From the NCBI GenBank assembly GCA_947625245.1, contig CANQNO010000007.1, positions 1 through 56,845 on the forward strand: a stretch of 56,845 nucleotides of DNA. Reading direction: 5' to 3'. Of this stretch, positions 32,981 to 41,321 are shown piece after piece (the first letter of the stretch is position 1; the number at the start of each line of letters is the position of its first letter). Source of the DNA: an uncultured Clostridia bacterium. GTDB lineage: Bacteria; Bacillota; Clostridia; Christensenellales; Borkfalkiaceae. Made by a program: the position numbers and the translations under genes. The notes beneath the pieces were generated by a model that saw only the letters and a list, made by a program, of their open reading frames with translations, made no database searches and had not been told where the DNA came from.

Positions 32981-33892
32981 TTAAACGAGAAGGCGGCCTA
33001 CCTTATTCATCATTTCGGTTTTATGTTCTATGAGTGAATGGGCATACCGCCTTAAAGTGACCGACGGATCCTTATGCCCGAGGATTTCGGAAAGCGTTTT
33101 TACATCCATGCCGACTTCGAGCGCCCTGGTGGCAAACGTGTGCCGCAGCGAGTGGAAACCCTTATGGCTTATGTGCAACTTATTTAGCACTATGGAAAAC
33201 GTTCTTTGGTAAGAGCGTATTTCCGCGCCGTATTCGCTCTTCCCCGTAACCACGAAGCGCGCGCCCGTTTGCCTGCGTATGTTTTTAAGATGGGAAATTA
33301 TCTGTTTTGGCAAGGGAATAACTCTTTCGGAACTTTGGGTTTTGGTGGTATCGAACACCTTTACGTATCTGTTTTTTACCCAGCTGTCGTGACAGGATTT
33401 GGTAATCATCATAGTTCCTGTATTGAAATCAATATCTTCCCATGTCAGCGCGAGAAGCTCCCCTATCCGCAAACCCGAATACAGGCAAAGCAATATGCCG
33501 AATAAAAATGGCTTGTTTTTTTCAAGCACGTACCGCTCTATTTTTTTCTGCTCAGCCTTACTGAAACATGTGACCTTGTTCGACCTCACTTTAGGGCGGA
33601 CGATAGCGTCGGCGAACTGTCTGCTCACTATGCCGAGCGCCGCGCCTTTCTTCAGAGAGGACTTTAAAATTGCCACAACAAAATTAACGCTGTTCGGGGA
33701 TAGGGAAAGCTCCGAAAGATTTACCGAAAATTTTTGCAATTCCACAGCCGACAGCGAGTTTACGTCATAATCGCCGAGACGAGGGATAATGTACTTCTCC
33801 GCCTGCTTGCGATACTTTACGTAAGTCCTTTCTTTGGTAGAAATTTTTACGTAAAATTCCAACCAATCGTTCAACCAATCTTTGTACAACAT
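32981..33892 (-). CDS. Tyrosine recombinase/integrase
   Basis: The 303-residue protein has an N-terminal SAM-like core-binding domain (about 1-100) and a catalytic domain with the full set of conserved residues: R142 (SGLRIGE), a lysine near K184, H247-S-L-R250 (HSLRH), H273 (LGHKD) and Y283 (RRYAHS). It should cut and rejoin DNA through a 3'-phosphotyrosine link. It points toward the 3' end of tRNA-Thr 210 bases away, the usual attachment site of such enzymes, but no other mobile-element gene and no clear second copy of the tRNA end were found. It is a single-gene unit with good site ATAAGGAG. XerC/D-like housekeeping function is less likely because of the phage-type core-binding domain. Confidence 0.92.
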   Translation of the reverse strand: MLYKDWLNDWLEFYVKISTKERTYVKYRKQAEKYIIPRLGDYDVNSLSAVELQKFSVNLSELSLSPNSVNFVVAILKSSLKKGAALGIVSRQFADAIVRPKVRSNKVTCFSKAEQKKIERYVLEKNKPFLFGILLCLYSGLRIGELLALTWEDIDFNTGTMMITKSCHDSWVKNRYVKVFDTTKTQSSERVIPLPKQIISHLKNIRRQTGARFVVTGKSEYGAEIRSYQRTFSIVLNKLHISHKGFHSLRHTFATRALEVGMDVKTLSEILGHKDPSVTLRRYAHSLIEHKTEMMNKVGRLLV

Positions 33893-34090
33893 TTTTTTAC
33901 TCCTTATGTGTTTTTTGCGCTTGCGCGCATTGAGTATATGTTAACGCAATACAATTTTCTTTTTTCCTTAATCAAATAAAAATAACCGTACAACTTTTGT
34001 TGAACGGTTATTTCATACAGGCGCTGAACAAAAAATGCAGTATTATTCGGTTGAAATTGTACGAAGAACTGTGTTTCTTCTTCGTAATTG
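33893..34090. other. Upstream of the integrase: hairpin, no gene seen
   Basis: An inverted repeat of 15 bases with one mismatch (33980-33994 with 33999-34013) followed on the minus strand by AT-rich sequence could end transcription coming from the right. I see no gene in this stretch. Confidence 0.4.
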
Positions 34091-34300
34091 CTCTGAGCAG
34101 ACCACGGGGGGACGAGCGCGGACTTTTCAAAACAGCACAGTGCGCTGTTTTGCCGCGCGAGATGAGCGAGCGCATATGCAAGCGCGAGCGGTGACCGAAA
34201 AAGGCGTTGCCCTTACGCCTTTTGAGAAATCTCGCTCGGTCGCGCGCCTTCGGCGCGTCTTCCTTCGACTCGAAATGACATCACTCGTAAGTTTCTTTGT
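34090..34300. repeat. Gene-free, palindrome-rich intergenic sequence
   Basis: Several hairpins follow one another: CAAAACAGCAC with GCGCTGTTTTG (about 34128-34152), AAAAAGGCGT with ACGCCTTTT (about 34199-34225), and GCGCGCC-TTC-GGCGCGT (about 34242-34258). The stretch ends with CTTCGACTCGAAATGACA. The style (blocks of self-complementary GC words) is that of dispersed intergenic repeats in Clostridia genomes. Confidence 0.4.
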
Positions 34301-34313
34301 TATTATTTAGTAA

Positions 34314-34338
34314 GCGCCCGCGCGGAACGCGCGGGCGC
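34314..34338. terminator. GC hairpin, role unclear
   Basis: GCGCCCGCGCG-GAA-CGCGCGGGCGC forms a perfect 11-bp stem. There is no T tract immediately after it, so it is either a weak terminator or part of the neighbouring repeats. Confidence 0.4.
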
Positions 34339-34351
34339 ATTATTGCAATTA

Positions 34352-34485
34352 CGAAGTTAGAAACCGCGGAGAAGCGAGTTATGCAAGGAGTGCGAGGAAT
34401 AACCCGAAGGAGCGTACAAAGAAGTACGTGACTGAGGGTTGCCACAGCACGACACAGCAGAACGACGCTTATCCACGGTTTACGG
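34352..34485. repeat. MITE-like or structured-RNA element, about 130 bp
   Basis: The ends are imperfect inverted repeats: AAACCGCGGAGAAGCG (34361-34376) with CGCTTATCCACGGTTT (34466-34481), 14 of 16 matching. Inside, AACCC (34401-34405) and GTAC (34414-34417) pair with GTAC (34424-34427) and GGGTT (34436-34440), a two-part hairpin around AAAGAA; GTGC and GCAC pieces can add another arm. No coding frame is credible. It may be a non-autonomous element, or a folded RNA. I recall similar intergenic sequences from related genomes but cannot check this here. Confidence 0.5.
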
Positions 34486-34493
34486 TAGCATGA

Positions 34494-34532
34494 AAAGAGC
34501 GCTCTCTCTAAAAAAAAGAGAAAGCGCTCTTT
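34494..34532 (-). terminator. Terminator of the vor operon
   Basis: AAAGAGCGCTCTCTCT-type stem (34494-34509 with about 34517-34532, one mismatch), about 47 bases beyond the stop of the gamma-subunit gene. Confidence 0.65.
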
Positions 34533-34578
34533 ATTATACTGTGGTATTAAAGTTTATAACTCCGCAAAGCGTTACGGG

Positions 34579-35115
34579 TTATTTTACGAGTTTGGTCATA
34601 TACTCGCAACCGGCTTTGAGGCATTCGATATTTGCGGGTATAACTTTGGGTTTGCTTTCGAATACGTGCTCGATTGCCTTTGTAGCCGCTTCAACGGTGA
34701 TATCCTTGAATATGGGCAGTAATGCGCCGAGCATATATACGTTTGCACCCCTCTTATTGATAGCCGATGCAAGCGTGTCAACGGGGATCTCGTAGAATTT
34801 AACGTCCTTGCGGGTCGTTTTGGTATGAACGATATCCGAGTTGATGATGATTACACCGCCGGGAACGACGGAATTTTCAAATTTAGCAAGCGAAGGCTCG
34901 TTGAACGCAATGAGCACGTCGGGCTTATCGATTACGGGCGCCGCGATTTCCTCTGCGGAATAAATTACCGAGCAGTTAGCCGTGCCGCCGCGCATTTCGG
35001 GACCGTAAGAAGGAAGCCAGGAAGTGTTGAGATTTTCTTCGATAGCGGAATAGGAAATGAATTTACCGAGGGACAAAACGCCCTGTCCGCCGAAGCCGCT
35101 TATTATAATTTTCAT
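34579..35115 (-). CDS. 2-oxoacid:ferredoxin oxidoreductase, gamma subunit
   Basis: The 178-residue protein is the gamma-type subunit of four-subunit oxoacid oxidoreductases: IIISGFGGQGVLSLGKFIS at the start, then LPSYGPEMRGGTANCSVIYS. I start it at 35115 (MKIIISGFGGQGV), where the ATG overlaps the stop of the beta-subunit gene as TAATG; the longer frame adds unrelated residues. It completes the VorDBAC-type complex. Confidence 0.92.
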   Translation of the reverse strand: MKIIISGFGGQGVLSLGKFISYSAIEENLNTSWLPSYGPEMRGGTANCSVIYSAEEIAAPVIDKPDVLIAFNEPSLAKFENSVVPGGVIIINSDIVHTKTTRKDVKFYEIPVDTLASAINKRGANVYMLGALLPIFKDITVEAATKAIEHVFESKPKVIPANIECLKAGCEYMTKLVK

Positions 35116-35870
35116 TACTTGTTTTCCTCCGTCGTTATATCTTTGTAAACCCCGAGAGGATAGAATTCGCAACCCTTGGTCTTAACGAAATTCATCGAAT
35201 CGAGCGGGGTCATATGATAGTTCGTGGGGCAGTTTGCGAGCACTTCGATAAACGAAAGCCCTTTCTTTGCCATCTGGATCTGGAACGCCTTTTTAATAGC
35301 CGCCTTTGCCTTGCGTACGTGTGCGACGTCGAAGCATGCAACACGCTCGATATAAGCGGGACCTGTAAGGGTTGCAAGCATTTCGGACATATGTACGGGG
35401 TTGCCGTAAACTTTGGGATCGCGCCCGTAAATGCAGGTGGTAGCCTTTTCGCCGGGCATTGTGGTGGGCGCCATCTGTCCGCCCGTCATGCCGTATATCT
35501 GGTTGTTAATGAAGATAACGGTGATATTTTCGCCTCTCATGCAGGCGTGAACGGTTTCAGCCATACCTATGGAAGCGAGGTCGCCGTCGCCCTGATAGCA
35601 GAAAATGATGTTGTCGGGGTTTACTACCCTTCTTACGCCGCTTGCAACAGAGGGCGCTCTTCCGTGAGCCGCCTGATACATATCGCAGTTGAAATAGTTA
35701 TATCCGAATACCGCGCAACCGACGGGCATAATGCCTATCGCGTTGTCGGTTTTGCCGAGTTCTTCCAAAACTTCGGCTATAAGCCTGTGAACTATGCCGT
35801 GAGTGCAGCCCGGGCAATAGTGCATATGGGCGTCGGTGAGCATTTTGGGCTTTGTAGCTACAATCTTCAT
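35115..35870 (-). CDS. 2-oxoacid:ferredoxin oxidoreductase, thiamine-pyrophosphate (beta) subunit
   Basis: The 251-residue protein has HMHYCPGCTHGIVHRLIAEVLEEL, the glycine-rich thiamine-diphosphate site CYQGDGDLASIGMAETVHA (GDGD), and NQIYGMTGGQMAPTT. It holds the TPP cofactor and, with the ferredoxin-like subunit, passes electrons to ferredoxin. It starts one base after the alpha-subunit stop. Confidence 0.93.
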   Translation of the reverse strand: MKIVATKPKMLTDAHMHYCPGCTHGIVHRLIAEVLEELGKTDNAIGIMPVGCAVFGYNYFNCDMYQAAHGRAPSVASGVRRVVNPDNIIFCYQGDGDLASIGMAETVHACMRGENITVIFINNQIYGMTGGQMAPTTMPGEKATTCIYGRDPKVYGNPVHMSEMLATLTGPAYIERVACFDVAHVRKAKAAIKKAFQIQMAKKGLSFIEVLANCPTNYHMTPLDSMNFVKTKGCEFYPLGVYKDITTEENK

Positions 35871-35871
35871 A

Positions 35872-36927
35872 TTATTTACCCTCCTTTACAAACTTCACAA
35901 GGTCTGCGGGCATCATGACGTTACCGCCGCAACGACCGTAGAACTCTACGGGTTTGAGACCGTTTACGGCAAGGCGGACATCTTCAACCATCTGACCCTT
36001 GCTCATTTCTACGGTGATGAATTTTTTAACGCCGTGCTTTTTAGCCGTGTCGTTTATTACCTTCGAAGGATAAGGATAAAGCGTTATGGGACGGATAAGC
36101 CCAGCTTTAATTCCTTCTTGACGGAGTTCCATAACCGCAGCCTTGCAGATACGGGCAACAGAGCCGTACGCAACGAATACATATTCCGCGTCTTCGTTGT
36201 AGTACTCTTCGTATCTCGTCTCTTTTTCGGCGATCTTTTCGTATTTTTTGAAAAGATAGTCGTTGAAAGCTTCGAGTTCGTCCGCTTCGAAACGTATGGA
36301 GTTGATAAGCCTCTGCTTGCCGTCGGAGTGGCCGCAAGCCGCCCAACTGTCCTTGTTGGGAAGAGTGCTCAGATCTCTCATGGGAGGAATTTCGGCAGAT
36401 TCCATCATCTGGCCGAGCATACCGTCGCCGATAATCATTACGGGATTTTTATATTCGTCCGCAACGTCGAAAGCGCGGTATGTAATGTCGACGAATTCCT
36501 GAACGGTGCTGGGTGCGAAAACTATGCAGTGATAGTCGCCGTGGCCGCCGCCTTTGGTAGCCTGAAAATAGTCGCCCTGAGCGGGTTGGATACCGCCGAG
36601 ACCGGGACCGGAACGCATCATGTTGACGATTACGCAGGGAAGATCGGCGCCCGCGATATAGCTGATGCCTTCCTGCTTCAAGCTGATGCCGGGGCTGGAC
36701 GAGCTGGTCATGGCTCTTGCGCCTGCGCCCGCCGCTCCGTAAACCATATTGATTGCCGAAACTTCGCTTTCAGCCTGTATGAAAGCGCCGCCCACCTCGA
36801 ACAATCTCCAAGACATATATTCGGGTATTTCGTTCTGCGGCGTGATGGGATAGCCGAAGAAATACCTGCATCCTGCGGCAACCGCTGCTTCGGCGATCGC
36901 CTCGTTACCTTTCCAAAGTTTTTTCAT
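35872..36927 (-). CDS. vorB: 2-oxoacid:ferredoxin oxidoreductase, alpha subunit (VorB-like)
   Basis: The 351-residue protein resembles the 3-methyl-2-oxobutanoate (2-oxoisovalerate):ferredoxin oxidoreductase VorB: GNEAIAEAAVAAGCRYFFGYPITPQNEIPEYMSWRL, SAINMVYGAAGAGARAMTSSSSPGISLKQEGISY, and MRSGPGLGGIQPAQGDYFQATKGGGHGDYH. It probably oxidises branched-chain 2-oxoacids from amino-acid breakdown to acyl-CoA, CO2 and reduced ferredoxin; 2-oxoglutarate or other oxoacids cannot be ruled out. A gap of 22 bases separates it from the ferredoxin gene. Confidence 0.9.
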   Translation of the reverse strand: MKKLWKGNEAIAEAAVAAGCRYFFGYPITPQNEIPEYMSWRLFEVGGAFIQAESEVSAINMVYGAAGAGARAMTSSSSPGISLKQEGISYIAGADLPCVIVNMMRSGPGLGGIQPAQGDYFQATKGGGHGDYHCIVFAPSTVQEFVDITYRAFDVADEYKNPVMIIGDGMLGQMMESAEIPPMRDLSTLPNKDSWAACGHSDGKQRLINSIRFEADELEAFNDYLFKKYEKIAEKETRYEEYYNEDAEYVFVAYGSVARICKAAVMELRQEGIKAGLIRPITLYPYPSKVINDTAKKHGVKKFITVEMSKGQMVEDVRLAVNGLKPVEFYGRCGGNVMMPADLVKFVKEGK

Positions 36928-36949
36928 TTTTTTCGATTCCTCCTTTAAA

Positions 36950-37162
36950 TCAGTCGCGATAAACGGTGATAACGCTGTCGGGGCACATAGTGGCGCAACT
37001 TGCGCAACCCGTGCACTCTTCGGGGTTAATACATTCCGCTACTTCGTATCCTTTGGCGTTAGTGCGCTTGGATAACTGCAAAATCTTTTTAGGACAAGCG
37101 TTGACGCATAAACTGCAACCTTTGCAGTAAGCTTCGCGGAATTCAACCTTACCTTTTGCCAT
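36950..37162 (-). CDS. Ferredoxin-type (delta) subunit of the oxoacid oxidoreductase
   Basis: The 70-residue protein has two [4Fe-4S] motifs: CKGCSLCVNACP and CTGCASCATMCP. It is the first gene of the operon, with site CAGGAGGG before ATG and promoter 37237-37265. It carries electrons from the TPP site to free ferredoxin. Confidence 0.95.
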   Translation of the reverse strand: MAKGKVEFREAYCKGCSLCVNACPKKILQLSKRTNAKGYEVAECINPEECTGCASCATMCPDSVITVYRD

Positions 37163-37236
37163 AAAAACAAACCCTCCTGTTTTTTTAAATACGTTTCCGG
37201 GAACGACAAATCCATAGCCGCCGACCCAGCGTTTTT

Positions 37237-37265
37237 ATATTACATTATATAAACCGCAAAGTCAA
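37237..37265 (-). promoter_or_regulatory. Sigma-A promoter of the vor operon
   Basis: On the minus strand: -35 TTGACT (37265-37260), 17-base spacer, -10 TAATAT (37242-37237). The leader before the ATG at 37162 is about 68 bases. No riboswitch is recognised in it. Confidence 0.6.
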
Positions 37266-37329
37266 GCAAATTTCGGATTTTTTCGACCTTGTTATTTTAC
37301 GGAACGTAAAACAACAATTGTATCGCGTT

Positions 37330-37905
37330 TCAGCGCGAAAGCTCAATGCCTCGGCGGATAGCCTTTTTGTTGAGCTCCACAAACTGCGGCTTTACGTTTT
37401 CCGCCAGAATTCCGTCCCAATCGATATGCTCGAGCTTCATGGAGCCTATAATGGTGCCCAAAAGTATCATATTCATGACTTTGGGATTGCCTATTTTTTC
37501 GGCTTCCTTTTCCGCTTCGATAACCGTGGTGTCGGCAACTCTTTTAAGTTCCTCTATTATGCCCGCGGGATATTCGGTCTGACCAGATGTTATGGGCATG
37601 CCGGGAATTTCGAAATCGTTTACGAAGACCTTTCCGCCCTCTTTCAGATAATTGAGATAGCGCAACGCTTCCATCTTTTCGAAAGCGACTATTACATCCG
37701 CACAGCCCGCTTCTATTACGGGGGAATACACTTTTTCCTCCGAATATCTGATATGCGAAGTAACCGAACCGCCGCGCTGGCTCATGCCGTGGATTTCACT
37801 CATTTTAACGTCGTAATCGGCCTTTTGCAAACCGAGAGTCAATATCTTGCTCGCAAGAATTGTTCCCTGTCCGCCGACCCCGACAAGAAGTATGTTTTTC
37901 GTCAT
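37330..37905 (-). CDS. iorB: Indolepyruvate ferredoxin oxidoreductase, beta subunit
   Basis: The 191-residue protein is the IorB-type subunit, containing the gamma-domain pattern ILLVGVGGQGTILASKILTLGLQ and EIHGMSQRGGSVTSHIRYSEE. With IorA it oxidises arylpyruvates from aromatic amino acids, transferring electrons to ferredoxin. Start at 37905 has AAGGAGAAGG just before; a longer frame would overlap iorA. It is separated from iorA by 11 bases. Confidence 0.93.
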   Translation of the reverse strand: MTKNILLVGVGGQGTILASKILTLGLQKADYDVKMSEIHGMSQRGGSVTSHIRYSEEKVYSPVIEAGCADVIVAFEKMEALRYLNYLKEGGKVFVNDFEIPGMPITSGQTEYPAGIIEELKRVADTTVIEAEKEAEKIGNPKVMNMILLGTIIGSMKLEHIDWDGILAENVKPQFVELNKKAIRRGIELSR

Positions 37906-37916
37906 ATTCCTTCTCC

Positions 37917-39710
37917 TTAATTTATAGCCGCTTTGGGGCAGATTTGCTTGCAGACCGTACAGCCCACGCACATGGTTTCGTCGATTACCGCCTTTTTATC
38001 CTTTACGGAAATTGCGGGGCAGCCGCTCTTGAGGCAGGCTTTGCAGCCTATACATTTTGCGGGATCGACTTTGCACTTTGCCTTGTATGCGTCGGGCCAT
38101 TCGTTTTTGTCGTATATGCTCATCTTTTTGAGTACGCAGGGATAGCGGGTTATTATAACGCTGGGTTCTTTCAGCGCAACCGCCCAATCGAAAGTCTCGC
38201 GCACGAGTTTGAGGTCGTTGGGGTCGATGACCCTTATGTGCTTAATGCCTATGGCTTTTACGATGCCTTCGATATCGACTATCTGCGTGGGTTCGCCCTG
38301 CGCCGTAAAGCCTGTGCCGGGGTTCTGCTGGTGACCCGTCATGCCGGTAATGCGGTTGTCGAGTATTACGGTTATGCAGTTGCCCTTGTTGTAGACTATG
38401 TCGAGAAGGGAAGTCATGCCGCTGTGGAAGAAAGTGGAATCGCCCAAAACCCCCACTACGCGCTTTTTGTTGCCCTCGACCATATCCAGAACTTTTTGTA
38501 TGCCGTTTGCGCCGCTTACCGAAGCGCCCATGCAACAGTTGCAGTCCATTGCGTTATAGGGTGCGGCAAAACCGAGGGTGTAACAGCCTATATCGCCCGA
38601 AACTATTATGTCTTTGCGCTTGCCGAGCTCATAGAAGAAACCTCTGTGGGGGCAACCTGCGCAGAGCGCGGGCGGACGCCCCACCACTTTGCTTGCGTCG
38701 TATGAGAGAGTGCGGGGCTCTTTGCCCGTAACGCATTTTCTGACGACGTCGGAAGTGAGTTCGCCGAACGCGGGGAAAAACCTCTTACCGTCGGGCGCGA
38801 ATTTGCCGTAGCAAATATTTTTGTAACCCAGCATCTTGACCGCGTCCTCTATGTACTCGTCGTTTTCCTCGATTACGTAAACTTTGTCCAGCCCCTTTAA
38901 AAATTCGTCCATTAGTTTCATGGGCAGGGGGAACGTAAAGCCCAATTTAAGATAATTTACGTCTTTGCCGAAAACTTCTTTGGCATAGTTTATTGCCATG
39001 CCGCTTGCGATCACGCCCGTCTTTTTGCCGTTGTTTTCTATTTTATTCCACTCGCAGCCGCTTGAATAAATTTTGAGGGCGTCGAGACGCTTTTCCACTT
39101 CCGCGCGGCGCACTCTCGCGTTTGCGGGAACGCAGACATATTTGGAAGCGTTTTTTACATAGGGAACGATAGCCCTCTCCTTTCTTTCCCCGAGTTCAAC
39201 AAGGCTCTTGGAATGGCAAACGCGGGTGGTTACCCTGATGAGCACGGGGGTTTCGTACTTTTCGCTGAGTTCGAATGCGAATTCGGTCATTGCCTTGCAC
39301 TCCGCCGAATCGGACGGTTCCAGCATGGGAACCTTTGCATGACGGGCATAGTTGCGGTTGTCCTGCTCGTTTTGGGAAGAGTGTTGCCCCGGCTCGTCCG
39401 CGGTCACAACCACAAGCCCTGCGTTGCCGCCCGTGTAAGCGATAGTAAAGAACGGATCCGCCGCCACGTTAAGCCCCACGTGCTTCATGCTCGCGAAACT
39501 GCGCGCCCCGCCCAAAGAAGCGCCGTACGCCACTTCGAGCGCAACTTTTTCGTTGGGCGACCATTGCGCGGAAATTTCTTTATACGTGGAAATCGTTTCA
39601 AGAATTTCCGTGCTGGGTGTACCGGGATAAGCAGCCGCAAAGCGTACGCCGGCTTCGTACACGCCGCGCGCTATGGCTTCGTTGCCGGTCATAAGTTGTT
39701 GTTTTGCCAT
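37917..39710 (-). CDS. iorA: Indolepyruvate ferredoxin oxidoreductase, alpha subunit
   Basis: The 597-residue protein shows GNEAIARGVYEAGVRFAAAYPGTPSTEI at the N-terminus, the TPP-binding region (GDIGCYTLGFAAPYNAMDCNCCMGASVSGANG, with GDST-F later on), and a C-terminal two-[4Fe-4S] domain (CIGCKACLKSGCP and CVGCTVCKQICP). It decarboxylates indolepyruvate, phenylpyruvate and related oxoacids to the acyl-CoA and reduces ferredoxin. Its promoter at 39741-39769 is close to consensus. Confidence 0.95.
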   Translation of the reverse strand: MAKQQLMTGNEAIARGVYEAGVRFAAAYPGTPSTEILETISTYKEISAQWSPNEKVALEVAYGASLGGARSFASMKHVGLNVAADPFFTIAYTGGNAGLVVVTADEPGQHSSQNEQDNRNYARHAKVPMLEPSDSAECKAMTEFAFELSEKYETPVLIRVTTRVCHSKSLVELGERKERAIVPYVKNASKYVCVPANARVRRAEVEKRLDALKIYSSGCEWNKIENNGKKTGVIASGMAINYAKEVFGKDVNYLKLGFTFPLPMKLMDEFLKGLDKVYVIEENDEYIEDAVKMLGYKNICYGKFAPDGKRFFPAFGELTSDVVRKCVTGKEPRTLSYDASKVVGRPPALCAGCPHRGFFYELGKRKDIIVSGDIGCYTLGFAAPYNAMDCNCCMGASVSGANGIQKVLDMVEGNKKRVVGVLGDSTFFHSGMTSLLDIVYNKGNCITVILDNRITGMTGHQQNPGTGFTAQGEPTQIVDIEGIVKAIGIKHIRVIDPNDLKLVRETFDWAVALKEPSVIITRYPCVLKKMSIYDKNEWPDAYKAKCKVDPAKCIGCKACLKSGCPAISVKDKKAVIDETMCVGCTVCKQICPKAAIN

Positions 39711-39740
39711 TTAAACCTCCAACGTTTTCTTTATATGTTT

Positions 39741-39769
39741 ATTTTACAGCATAATAAACAGTTTGTCAA
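39741..39769 (-). promoter_or_regulatory. Sigma-A promoter of iorAB
   Basis: On the minus strand: -35 TTGACA (39769-39764), 17-base spacer, -10 TAAAAT (39746-39741), 31 bases before the iorA ATG. Confidence 0.75.
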
Positions 39770-39818
39770 ATTATAATGGATAATTAATAAAAATACGGAA
39801 AAATGTAATTTCAACCAA

Positions 39819-39850
39819 ACGGCGCGGAACGCTTTGGCGTTCCGCGCCGT
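39819..39850 (-). terminator. Terminator of the two-component operon
   Basis: A perfect 14-bp stem (39819-39832 with 39837-39850, loop TTTG) 17 bases beyond the kinase stop. On the minus strand only TTTGG follows, so the T tract is weak. Confidence 0.6.
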
Positions 39851-39866
39851 CGATTTATTTTTTCCG

Positions 39867-41321
39867 TCAGCCGTTTTTGCCCTGCCCCTCTTCCGTTATC
39901 TCCGCGGAAACCGAGGGGAAATCCACCCAGAAAACAGTGCCCGAACCGGGTTCGCTCTCTACGCCGTAATCGAACGAGTGGGCTTCGAGGATAAGTTTTA
40001 CTATGCTTAAACCGAGCCCCGTGCCCGTCACGGGACGGGTATGGCTGTCGCGGGAGCGATAATAACGCTCCCAAATATCGGACAATTCTTCTTTGGGGAT
40101 ACCCTTGCCCGTATCGCGCACGGACAACCGCGCGCGGGTGCCGTCGGTATTGCTTTTGAGCGAGACGTAAACGGTTTTGTCGTCGCCCGTATAGTTTACC
40201 GCGTTGCCCAAAAGGTTGTAAATTACCTGCTCTATCTTTTCACGGTCGGCGCGGGTGTAGAGATTCGGCTCCGCGTCCGCCATAAAAGTATAGCCCTGTT
40301 CGCCGAGGTAGCCGAATTTGTTTAAAATTCCGTAAAGGAATTCGGTCAGATTGAATACCCCGAGATTCAAATCGCCCAAATTTGCGTTGACTTTGGAAAC
40401 GGCGAGGATGTCGTTCACAAGCCCCGTGAGCCTGTCCGATTCATCTATAATCACCTGCAGGTGCTTGTTGCGCTTTTCGGGGTCGTCGCCCGAAATTTCC
40501 TTTACCATTGAGGCGTAAGCCTTGATCATGGTAAGCGGGGTTTTTAGGTCGTGCGTGACGTTTGCGAGTATCTCCATCTGGAAATCACGGCTCTTTTTGA
40601 CCTCATCGCGGACATAATTCAACGTATCGGAAAGCCGCGCGAGCTCGCGGTAATCGGCGTTGGTAAAGCTTACCGAATAATCCCCGTGCGCAAGTTTGAC
40701 CGCTGTGTCCGAGGTAAATTGAAGTCCGCGGGTGAGCTTTTGCGAAAAGCTGTATGAAATTAGAAGCGCCAGCAACAGCGCTATACCGCTTATGAGAAGC
40801 AGATAAAACTGCATTGCCGTAACCGTCTGTCTTACCACCGTAAGCGGGCAGGAGACGAGCAACATACATTTTTCGCCGCAGAGATTTACGCGGGCGGAAA
40901 AACTGACAAAGCCGTAGGAGGAATAGGTGATTTTTCCTCCCTCTTCCACCCCCGCGAGTTTTGCGGAAAGGTCGCCGAACCTCTCATCCGAAAGTTCGGC
41001 GTCCGCGGGCAGAATAACGCTGCCGTCGGGATTGAGGATAAAAACTTCGAGCCCCTCTTCCCTGTAACGGTTTATGCTGCCTTTTAAAATAAACGCCCCC
41101 ATAAACGGATCGTCACCGCCGCAGCTATCTATAGCATTTACCATGTCCTTGCCCGCGGTGAGCACCCGCCTGTGCGCCTGCTCCGACAGGGCGGACGACA
41201 CCACAAGGTAAAACACCACGTCGACGAGCATTATGAGAAGGACGCTAAGCAGGCAGAAATATCCGTACAGCGAGACGTTTACGCTCTTTAATTTTAATTT
41301 CTTTTTGGTTCTATGCTTCAA
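39867..41321 (-). CDS. Membrane sensor histidine kinase
   Basis: The 484-residue kinase has two membrane segments (about 18-42 and 172-192) around an extracellular sensor of about 125 residues, then a HAMP domain (about 195-250), HisKA with H257 in NVTHDLKTPLTMI, and an ATPase domain with NLLGNAVNYT, DTGKGIPKEELSDIWERYYR and GTGLGLSIVKLI. It overlaps the regulator gene by 11 bases; the pair is an EnvZ/OmpR-type system. The signal is unknown. Confidence 0.92.
   Translation of the reverse strand: MKHRTKKKLKLKSVNVSLYGYFCLLSVLLIMLVDVVFYLVVSSALSEQAHRRVLTAGKDMVNAIDSCGGDDPFMGAFILKGSINRYREEGLEVFILNPDGSVILPADAELSDERFGDLSAKLAGVEEGGKITYSSYGFVSFSARVNLCGEKCMLLVSCPLTVVRQTVTAMQFYLLLISGIALLLALLISYSFSQKLTRGLQFTSDTAVKLAHGDYSVSFTNADYRELARLSDTLNYVRDEVKKSRDFQMEILANVTHDLKTPLTMIKAYASMVKEISGDDPEKRNKHLQVIIDESDRLTGLVNDILAVSKVNANLGDLNLGVFNLTEFLYGILNKFGYLGEQGYTFMADAEPNLYTRADREKIEQVIYNLLGNAVNYTGDDKTVYVSLKSNTDGTRARLSVRDTGKGIPKEELSDIWERYYRSRDSHTRPVTGTGLGLSIVKLILEAHSFDYGVESEPGSGTVFWVDFPSVSAEITEEGQGKNG

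Noticed and set aside
32968-33033. A 21-codon frame on the plus strand with GGAGG ahead of ATG
   Set aside because: It overlaps the 3' end of the integrase gene and has no support beyond the binding site; likely chance.
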